10,147 nt of DNA from CAYNNP01 sp964398215 (lineage in GTDB: Bacteria > Planctomycetota > Planctomycetia > Pirellulales > Pirellulaceae): NCBI GenBank assembly GCA_964398215.1, contig CAYNNP010000237.1:1-10147 (forward strand), read 5' to 3'. Position 1 is the first letter of the stretch. Every line of letters begins with the position of its first letter. A program made the translations under genes and the position numbers. Positions 1 to 6,414 of this stretch are shown in pieces. Under the pieces are notes generated by a model, which was not told where the DNA came from, did no database searches, and saw only the letters and a list, made by a program, of their open reading frames with translations.

Positions 1-105
1 TTGCGTCCGAAGTTCCGGCAATTGCAGCGTTTGCTCGGTCCGGCCTACTCCAAGAGCGCAACTGCAGAACTCAGTTATTCGATCGTTATCGCGCAGTTAA
101 CCGCT
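1..105. other. Left edge, no assignable gene
   Basis: A plus-strand frame is open from the first base to a TAG at 124-126, giving 41 codons and overlapping the sulfatase 3' end by 21 bases. It could be the C terminus of a gene entering from the left and converging on the sulfatase, but the translation matches nothing I recognise and the length is compatible with chance. No terminator hairpin is visible after the sulfatase stop. Confidence 0.3.
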
Positions 106-1500
106 CTACTGCTGCATGCCTACTAGTTCGTCTTTCTGGACAAGCTTACGAATTTCAGTCACAACGTCGGGGTGTTTTGCTGATACATCGTTCTGTTCGC
201 CAATGTCTGACTTCAAGTCATAAAGTCGCCATTCGCCCTTGGTTGTCTTTTCAGTTTTCGATTTCTTGCCACGGTACTTCACCAGTTTCCAGTTTCCACG
301 GCGAACGCCGATCGATGTAGCGCCTTCCTGACTCGCCCAGTAAAGGTACTCGTGTTTTTTCTGCCGCTCACTTTCGCCCAACAGGGTCGGCAAGTACGAA
401 ATGCCATCCGTTTCTGGTGCATCAACACCGGCGATCTCGCACGCCGTTGGCAAAAAATCCCAAAACGCGGACGGATGATCACTTAGCGATCCAGCCGAAA
501 TTTTCATTGGCCATCGTGCAATCATTGGCACACGAATTCCGCCCTCGTGCATCGACCGCTTGAAACCCTTCAGTGGCCCGTTGGAATCAAAGTACTCGTG
601 ACTGTGATTGCCTTCGTTGTGAGGACCGTTGTCGGATGTGAACAGCACCAACGTTTTCTGGTCAAGCTTCAGTTCTTTCAATAATCCAAAAAGTCGACCA
701 ACGTCAGCGTCCATACGAGTGATCATTGCAGCAAAACCCTTCTCCGGATTTGGCCAATCCATACTTGCATAGGGACCATAGTCGGGAACTTCCATGCCGT
801 CTTTGTAAACTCGGCCGCCTTCGTTGTTCGCGTGCGGGATGGTCCAGTGAATGTGCAACAAAAACGGTTCGCTGCTGTGTTTTTCCACAAAGTCAAATGC
901 GCGTTCGGTCATGACGTCGTGCGAGTAAGTAACCCGTTCGCTTGAAACTCGCCCGCGACCTTTTGGGTCGTCGTGGATCACATTGCCCGGCAACACAACT
1001 TTTGTATCGTTTTCCCACAAGTACGTGGGGTAAAAATTGTGGGCACGACCTTGATTCAAATACCCAAACCAATATTCGAATCCGTTTTTGTTCGGGTGTC
1101 CAACGTTATTGATCTCGGATGGTTCTTCGACATTTCCCAAAGCCCATTTGCCGACGCCACCGGTGGCATAGCCAGCCAGCTTCAGTTGTCTTGCCACCGT
1201 CTTTTCCATTCCGGTCAGGCTACGATCTCGATTCCCGATCAATCCGGTATGGCCAACATGCGTTCCCGTCCACAGCACAAGTCGCGATGGTCGGCAGACA
1301 GTGTGTCCCGAATAATGGTCAGTGAACCGCATGCCTTGAGATGCCATTCGATCCAAGTTTGGCGTTTGAATGATTTTTTGTCCGTAGCACCCCAGGTCTC
1401 CATAGCCCAAGTCATCACACATGATGTAGATGATGTTCGGTTTGTCGGCGGACGCCCAGTTTGTCATGAACGTACATAGCATTAAAATGCAAAAACGCAT
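106..1500 (-). CDS. Secreted sulfatase (formylglycine-dependent, S1-type)
   Basis: This 464-residue protein should hydrolyse sulfate esters, probably on a sulfated polysaccharide outside the cytoplasm. Residues 1-18 form a Sec signal peptide ending in ASA before DKPN. Sulfatase features appear in the usual order: the metal-binding Asp pair D29-D30; the CRPSR motif at 69-73, whose C69 would be oxidised to formylglycine; GKWALG at 117-122; the IPHAN histidine H223; the metal pair D290-N291 in TSDNG; and K314 in the GFKRSMHEGG stretch. Length is normal for the family. Canonical sulfatases have His where A120 stands, a change I believe recurs in planctomycete members. The start is fixed by the signal peptide and a weak GGA about ten bases upstream. 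It is transcribed divergently from the DUF1549 operon across a 399-base spacer, so shared control is possible. The family is certain; the substrate cannot be read from the sequence. Confidence 0.95.
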   Translation of the reverse strand: MRFCILMLCTFMTNWASADKPNIIYIMCDDLGYGDLGCYGQKIIQTPNLDRMASQGMRFTDHYSGHTVCRPSRLVLWTGTHVGHTGLIGNRDRSLTGMEKTVARQLKLAGYATGGVGKWALGNVEEPSEINNVGHPNKNGFEYWFGYLNQGRAHNFYPTYLWENDTKVVLPGNVIHDDPKGRGRVSSERVTYSHDVMTERAFDFVEKHSSEPFLLHIHWTIPHANNEGGRVYKDGMEVPDYGPYASMDWPNPEKGFAAMITRMDADVGRLFGLLKELKLDQKTLVLFTSDNGPHNEGNHSHEYFDSNGPLKGFKRSMHEGGIRVPMIARWPMKISAGSLSDHPSAFWDFLPTACEIAGVDAPETDGISYLPTLLGESERQKKHEYLYWASQEGATSIGVRRGNWKLVKYRGKKSKTEKTTKGEWRLYDLKSDIGEQNDVSAKHPDVVTEIRKLVQKDELVGMQQ

Positions 1501-1548
1501 GATCTGTTTTCCAGAGTTGAATGTGGGTTTGGCGAAGCGACATCAATA

Positions 1549-1598
1549 GTAGCTCGACTACCCGAGTCGAGGATTCACGGCAGCGACAACCGTGCTAC
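1549..1598. repeat. Compound palindrome, possible three-way-junction REP-like element
   Basis: GTAG at 1549-1552 pairs with CTAC at 1595-1598. Inside this lie two further hairpins. CTCGACT (1553-1559) pairs with AGTCGAG (1565-1571) around a 5-base loop, and CACGG (1576-1580) pairs with CCGTG (1590-1594) around a 9-base loop. Three nested or adjacent stems in 50 bases are unlikely by chance. Single-stranded DNA or RNA could fold as a three-way junction. There is no second copy in this window. It resembles a dispersed palindromic repeat unit, but that is inference. Confidence 0.55.
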
Positions 1599-1706
1599 GA
1601 AGAGCAAGTTTCCGGTCCGCGCCGGATTCTATCATGTCCCCCGATTGTGAGAGTTATGTTTGTTGTGTGAAATAGTCTGGTGATTTGATGCCCGCAGGAG
1701 CGGTTT

Positions 1707-1720
1707 GCAAAACGTTTTGC
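1707..1720. promoter_or_regulatory. Perfect 14-bp palindrome GCAAAACGTTTTGC, LacI-family-like operator
   Basis: The sequence GCAAAACGTTTTGC is identical to its reverse complement. It has the AAACGTTT core around a central CG step that is typical of LacI/PurR-family operators. It lies near the middle of the divergent spacer, 206 bases from the sulfatase start and 179 bases from the chosen DUF1549 start, where one regulator could act on both transcripts. No regulator gene is present in the window. Function is inferred from symmetry, core sequence and position only. Confidence 0.45.
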
Positions 1721-1899
1721 GGCAACGGATTTCGCCGGAAACATCCTGCATCGATTAAAAAAGCGTGATTTCACGGCATTCTTGCGGTGGACAAGGCTTC
1801 AACGTGGACCCATCGGCGTGCCGACATTAAGATAAGTCACCAGGGAATGACTCCCTCCCACCCCAAATGTCATGCGTCCCCCTCCTGCATGCCGCCAAC

Positions 1900-4113
1900 A
1901 TGAAAAAGATCACCTCGATCAGTCTCATCTTCTGTGCCATTGCACTCGCGTTGTGTAGCAACGTTAGCGCCGCCGATGGCCCTGTCAGTTTCGTCAATGA
2001 CATTGTTCCATTGCTGACCAAGTCGGGATGCAACACAGGCGTGTGTCATGCGAAAGCTGGCAACGGCCAAAATGGTTTCGAACTCTCGCTGCTTGGATTC
2101 GAACCACAAGAAGACTACGACCACATGACATTGGAAGGCCGGTCGCGTCGATTGTTCCCCGCAGCTCCCGATCGGAGCCTGTTATTGCGAAAGGCAAGTG
2201 GTCGTGTTCCGCATGGTGGCGGCGTTCGTCTGTCACCTGAATCGGCAGGCTATCAGACACTGCGCCGCTGGATCGCTCAGGGAACTCCGTACCAACATGC
2301 TGATGATCCGGATTTGGTATCGATCGAAGTACAACCATCGCAAGGCAAACTGTTACCGAACAAGACAGTCCAGTTGTCAGTCATCGCACACTATTCCGAT
2401 CAGACGACACGAGACGTTTCCGCTGCGGCTTTGTACGAAACCAACGAAGAAGCGATGGGGATCGTCAACGAGTCTGGGAAAGTGACCGCCCAAGACATCC
2501 CCGGAAAATTCTCTGTGATGATTCGTTACCAAGGGCTGGCCGCTGTGTTCAGCGGATCGGTACCGCTGGGCGCTCCTGTTTTGGAATTGCCACAAGAAAA
2601 CAATTTTGTTGATCGACATGTGTTCCAGAATTTAAAAGAACTTGGGATTCCACCGTCATCGGTGATTGATGATGCCACGTTCCTTCGACGTGTGACTTTG
2701 GACATTGGCGGTCGGTTGCCTACGATCAAAGAAACCGAATCGTTCCTTGCCGATCAGAGTAGCGAAAAACGCAACCTGTTGATTGACCGACTGCTGAACA
2801 GTCCGGACTACGCAGACTACTTTGCAAACAAATGGACTTCGGTTCTTAAGAATCGGCGTGATGCGAAAAGCGATATCACATCGAACTTTGCGTTCCACGC
2901 TTGGATTCGCGACAGCCTCTTGGAAAACAAATCTTACGATCAGTTAGTCGCTGAACTTTTGGCTGCAACGGGAACCGTGATCGCAAACCCTGCGGTTGCC
3001 TGGTACAAGCGAGTCAAAGAACCGAAGGCACAGATGGAAGATGTTGCCCAGCTCTTCATGGGCGTCCGCATGCAATGTGCCCAGTGCCACCACCATCCAT
3101 TCGAGCGGTGGAGCCAAGATGACTATTACGGACTCACGGCGTTCTTTAGCCAAGTGGGCCGCAAACCGACAAGCACACCGGGCGAAGATTTGATCTACCA
3201 CAAACGTGGGCTTGCGGTTGCCAAAAACATCAAGAGCGGAAAATCGATTTCGCCCTCGGCGCTGGGCGATTCTGTAGGAGAGATTCCGCAAGACGAAGAC
3301 CCACGACTCCGTTTGGTGCGTTGGCTAGCGAATCCTGAAAATCCGTTTTTTGCCAAAGCGGTTGTGAATCGATATTGGAAGCACTTTTTTAAACGCGGCC
3401 TTATCGAACCCGAAGACGATATTCGCGATACCAATCCGCCAACCAACCCAGAATTGTTAGCGGCCTTGGAAACGCACTTCATTGACAGCGGCTATGACTT
3501 GAAGGAACTCGTGCGTGTCATGACGCAATCAGCTGCCTATCAATTGAGCTCGCAGCCCAACGAACACAATCTGGCCGATCGCCAAAACTACTCGCGATTT
3601 TATCCACGGCGAATGCAAGCCGAGGTAATGTTGGATTCGATTGACCAGTTCACGGGAGCAAAAACCAGTTTCGCGAATTTGCCAACGGGCACGCGTGCGG
3701 TGGCGCTACCGGACAACAGTTACAACAGTGCTTCGCCATTCCTGAAAGTGTTCGGGCGACCTGAGAGCACAAGTGTTTGTGAATGCGAGCGAGTACAATC
3801 AGCGAGCTTGGCGCAAAGTCTGCACCTGATGAATGCCAGAGACATGAAAGCCAAAATCAGGACCGGCGGTGGCCGCGCGGTGGCCTTGTCCAAATCGACT
3901 TTGCCGAGCGACAACGCGGTCACAGAGCTTTACAAGGCGGCCTTTTCGCGAGCACCCAGCGAGAAAGAAATGAAGATCGCAATGGCTTACCTGAAAGAAT
4001 CTCGAATGGGAAAAGATGGCAAGCCGATTAGCCAAGCTTCGGCCAAGAAGCAAAACATCGAAGACCTGGTTTGGGCGTTGATCAATACGAAAGAGTTCTT
4101 GTTCAATCACTAA
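1900..4113 (+). CDS. DUF1549/DUF1553 secreted protein with two putative haem motifs and a Big_2 domain
   Basis: This is a planctomycete-type DUF1549/DUF1553 protein; its reaction is unknown. Numbering is from the ATG at 1900 (737 residues). That start is preferred because it places a Sec signal peptide (1-24, ending VSA) at the N terminus; the in-frame ATG at 1867 would add 11 residues. Neither has a clear ribosome site. Residues 30-132 form a cytochrome-c-like region with CNTGVCH at 44-50, a CX4CH motif. Residues about 141-223 look like a bacterial Ig-like (Big_2) domain. DUF1549 spans about 236-422 and ends with CAQCH at 393-397, a standard CXXCH site followed by HHPFERW. DUF1553 spans about 466-730 and includes CECER at 627-631. 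It is the first gene of a probable operon and was not truncated. Haem binding would imply a periplasmic redox role, which is inference. Family assignment is confident. Confidence 0.93.
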   Translation: MKKITSISLIFCAIALALCSNVSAADGPVSFVNDIVPLLTKSGCNTGVCHAKAGNGQNGFELSLLGFEPQEDYDHMTLEGRSRRLFPAAPDRSLLLRKASGRVPHGGGVRLSPESAGYQTLRRWIAQGTPYQHADDPDLVSIEVQPSQGKLLPNKTVQLSVIAHYSDQTTRDVSAAALYETNEEAMGIVNESGKVTAQDIPGKFSVMIRYQGLAAVFSGSVPLGAPVLELPQENNFVDRHVFQNLKELGIPPSSVIDDATFLRRVTLDIGGRLPTIKETESFLADQSSEKRNLLIDRLLNSPDYADYFANKWTSVLKNRRDAKSDITSNFAFHAWIRDSLLENKSYDQLVAELLAATGTVIANPAVAWYKRVKEPKAQMEDVAQLFMGVRMQCAQCHHHPFERWSQDDYYGLTAFFSQVGRKPTSTPGEDLIYHKRGLAVAKNIKSGKSISPSALGDSVGEIPQDEDPRLRLVRWLANPENPFFAKAVVNRYWKHFFKRGLIEPEDDIRDTNPPTNPELLAALETHFIDSGYDLKELVRVMTQSAAYQLSSQPNEHNLADRQNYSRFYPRRMQAEVMLDSIDQFTGAKTSFANLPTGTRAVALPDNSYNSASPFLKVFGRPESTSVCECERVQSASLAQSLHLMNARDMKAKIRTGGGRAVALSKSTLPSDNAVTELYKAAFSRAPSEKEMKIAMAYLKESRMGKDGKPISQASAKKQNIEDLVWALINTKEFLFNH

Positions 4114-4118
4114 GGACT

Positions 4119-4135
4119 ACGGACGACTCCGTTTT
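4119..4135 (+). terminator. Short hairpin plus T-run between first two operon genes (weak)
   Basis: ACGGA at 4119-4123 pairs with TCCGT at 4128-4132 across a 4-base loop, and the T ending the stem begins a run of four T. It lies six bases after the stop of the DUF1549 gene. Five base pairs is short for an intrinsic terminator, so at most it would attenuate readthrough or mark a processing point. It may be chance. Confidence 0.2.
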
Positions 4136-4153
4136 CATCTCGGAAGGGTTTAC

Positions 4154-4158
4154 AAGGA
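4154..4158 (+). promoter_or_regulatory. Ribosome binding site AAGGA
   Basis: AAGGA lies six bases before the ATG at 4165. It supports that start, which also gives a clean signal peptide. It contrasts with the preceding gene, which has no visible ribosome site. Confidence 0.6.
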
Positions 4159-4164
4159 AACCGC

Positions 4165-6414
4165 ATGTTCAAAAAGCTGATGTCTTTTTTCTGCGTTGCA
4201 TTCGCGGGGTTTGTATCCGTGGCGTCGGCGCAATCCGTATGCCTTCCGTCGCCGCGATTGCTGACCACGATGCCAATGGGAGGACAAATTGGCACGACCT
4301 TTGATCTTTCGATTACCGGTGAAACGATTGACGAGGCACGTGAATTGGTGTTTTCTCACCCGTCCATCACGGCCAAGCAGAAAATGGATACGGCGGGAAA
4401 GTCAATTCCGCTTCAGTACACGGTCACGATCGGCGAAGATTGCCCACAAGGGATCCACGAAGCTCGAGTGATGACCCGATTAGGACTTTCATCGTCAAGG
4501 ATTTTTACGGTTAGCGATGTCAAAGAATGCAGCCAGCCCAAACCAACGACAACGCTAGCTGCGGCTTTCCCAATCGAAGTCGAATCGATTTGCAACTCGG
4601 TCATGCCAGTTCGAGCGGTGAATCATTATCGTTTCGAAGCAAAGAAAGGGCAACGGATCGTGGTCGATTGTGCGGCCAAAGGCATCGACTCGAAATTGAA
4701 TCCTGTGCTAATTCTGGGCGATGCGGAAGGTCGCGACTTGCGAGTCCAACGACGCGGCGGCCTGATTGATTTCACCATCCCAAGTGACGGAAGCTACACG
4801 ATCAAGGTGCACGATTTGACATTCGAGGGCGGCTCGATGCACTTTTACCGTTTGTCGCTACGAATGCTGGGCACCGACGCGCCGGTTCAGCGCCTGCCAT
4901 CATCGCAGCTTGTCAGTGCACATTCTTGGCCGCCCGCAGGACTAGCAGCCAAGGCCGCAGCAACCGAAACTGAACCCAACAACGCAGCTGCTGATTCGCA
5001 GAAAATCTCGTTGCCCTGTGACATCGCTGGCAGTTTTTACCCAGCCGCCGATGTCGACCGCTTCGAGTTCGATGGAAAGAAAGGTGACGTTTGGTGGGTC
5101 GAAATTGCATCACAGCGACTGGGACGGCCGACCGACCCGACCGCGGTCGTCCAGCAGATCAAAGTCGTCGATGGAAAGGAACAAACCGTTGACATTGCGG
5201 AACTCAATGACATTGCCAGTCCCGTTAAAGTCTCCAGCTACGGATACTCCTACGATGGCCCACCGTACAACGCAGGCTCCAGTGACTTTCTGGGGAAAGT
5301 AGAAATCAAAGAGGACGGCCTGTATCGAATTCAGCTTTCTGACATGCTTGGCGGAACTCGAAAAGATCCCACGAATGTTTATCGGCTGTTGGTTCGCAAA
5401 GCCCAACCGGACTTTGCCGTTGTCGGCTGGTGTTTCCACATGCAGCTGCGCAACGGCGATCGCAACGCACTCTCCAAGCCAATGGCGATTCGCGGTGGAG
5501 CAACTTTGGCATACGAAATCGTTGCCGTGCGACGCGACGGTTTTGATGGACCAATCGACCTTTCGCTCAGCAATCTTCCGGACGGAGTCACATCAAAGGG
5601 ACTTAGGATTCCTGCTAAGCAAAACCGTGGAACACTGTTGATCACGGCTGCCGAAGGAGCACCACGAGGATTCAAAAGCGCATCGTTCAACTGCACCGGA
5701 ACGATCAACGGCAAACCAGTGACTCGCGCCGGAAAAATCGCATCGATGGCTTGGCCGTGCCGAAACACGAGAGACGAAATCACTGGCCCGAGATTGCTGC
5801 TGGACATCCCTGTTTCAGTAGGAGCCGATGAGAGCGCGCCGATTTCGATCGCTCCCAAAACGCAAACCGCATTCGAAGCCGTCGAGGGAACGACTCTCAA
5901 AATCCCTTTGATCCACATGCGTCGAGGCGAATTCAGCGGCAAAAATATCACCATGAAGACTTTTGGCGACGGTTTTACTCGCAACAAGTCGTTTCCGTTA
6001 CCGCTCAGTGCCGATAGTTCAGAAGCGGTGTTAGATTTAAAAACGTTGAAAGTCAAACCCGGGGAATACACAATCGCTTTCTACGGCGGTGGCGTAGCAA
6101 AGTACAAACACTATCCCGGTGGCGTCGCGGCCGCGCAAGCAGAACTGAAAGAAAATCAGAAACAGGCTGCTGCAGCCAATGCGGAAGTCAAACGATTGAC
6201 GACTGAACTAAAATCAGCCGACAAAGCAGCGAAGGCACAGATTCAAAAACAGCTGGCTGCGGCGACGAAGAACAAAGTGGCTGCCGATAGCCTCGTGACG
6301 ACGGGTCGCAAAAGAGTCCAAAATGCGACACGATTATCCAAGCAGAAAGACATTGCCGATGTTGTGGTTTCCGAACCCATTAACATTCGCGTTTTACCGA
6401 CGGAGAAAAAATGA
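4165..6414 (+). CDS. Secreted PPC-type beta-sandwich protein with C-terminal coiled coil
   Basis: This 749-residue exported protein has no catalytic motif that I recognise. Residues 1-22 are a Sec signal peptide (KK start, hydrophobic core, ASA end). Residues about 25-118 form an Ig-like segment. Two regions resemble bacterial pre-peptidase C-terminal (PPC) domains: about 132-233, with HYRFEAKKGQR and SDGSYTIKVHD, and about 265-410, opening with TETEPNN and continuing DVDRFEFDGKKGD. Further beta-rich segments cover 435-640. Residues about 653-728 are rich in Ala, Lys, Gln and Glu and look like a helical hairpin or coiled coil, after which a strand (VVSEPINIRVL) closes the protein. It follows the DUF1549 gene by 51 bases, and its stop overlaps the next ATG. 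A scaffold or carbohydrate-contact role beside its two operon partners is inferred. Planctomycete DUF1501 genes often have such a neighbour. The family call is good; the function is unknown. Confidence 0.88.
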   Translation: MFKKLMSFFCVAFAGFVSVASAQSVCLPSPRLLTTMPMGGQIGTTFDLSITGETIDEARELVFSHPSITAKQKMDTAGKSIPLQYTVTIGEDCPQGIHEARVMTRLGLSSSRIFTVSDVKECSQPKPTTTLAAAFPIEVESICNSVMPVRAVNHYRFEAKKGQRIVVDCAAKGIDSKLNPVLILGDAEGRDLRVQRRGGLIDFTIPSDGSYTIKVHDLTFEGGSMHFYRLSLRMLGTDAPVQRLPSSQLVSAHSWPPAGLAAKAAATETEPNNAAADSQKISLPCDIAGSFYPAADVDRFEFDGKKGDVWWVEIASQRLGRPTDPTAVVQQIKVVDGKEQTVDIAELNDIASPVKVSSYGYSYDGPPYNAGSSDFLGKVEIKEDGLYRIQLSDMLGGTRKDPTNVYRLLVRKAQPDFAVVGWCFHMQLRNGDRNALSKPMAIRGGATLAYEIVAVRRDGFDGPIDLSLSNLPDGVTSKGLRIPAKQNRGTLLITAAEGAPRGFKSASFNCTGTINGKPVTRAGKIASMAWPCRNTRDEITGPRLLLDIPVSVGADESAPISIAPKTQTAFEAVEGTTLKIPLIHMRRGEFSGKNITMKTFGDGFTRNKSFPLPLSADSSEAVLDLKTLKVKPGEYTIAFYGGGVAKYKHYPGGVAAAQAELKENQKQAAAANAEVKRLTTELKSADKAAKAQIQKQLAAATKNKVAADSLVTTGRKRVQNATRLSKQKDIADVVVSEPINIRVLPTEKK
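6402..6405 (+). promoter_or_regulatory. Ribosome binding site GGAG inside upstream gene
   Basis: GGAG sits five bases before the ATG at 6411, within the last codons of the preceding gene. With the ATGA stop/start overlap it supports translational coupling of the two genes. Confidence 0.6.

Larger units (their letters stand above)
1501..1899. other. Divergent intergenic region between sulfatase and DUF1549 operon
   Basis: These 399 bases separate two divergently transcribed genes and must hold both promoters. No open frame here resembles a protein. It contains two structures listed separately: a compound palindrome at 1549-1598 and a perfect 14-base palindrome at 1707-1720. Close to the right-hand gene, AGGGA-atgac-TCCCT at 1842-1856 can form a small hairpin. 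AGTCA at 1835-1839 can alternatively pair with TGACT at 1848-1852, which would exclude it. I could not identify convincing -35/-10 boxes; planctomycete promoters are poorly defined by consensus. Confidence 0.7.

Noticed and set aside
973..1479. A 168-codon plus-strand open frame opposite the sulfatase N terminus.
   Set aside because: It overlaps the CRPSR and GKWALG coding region of the sulfatase and is explained as its complement.
5379..6071. A 230-codon minus-strand open frame inside the PPC-type gene.
   Set aside because: It is a complement shadow of a well-supported gene in an operon; its translation has no domain character.
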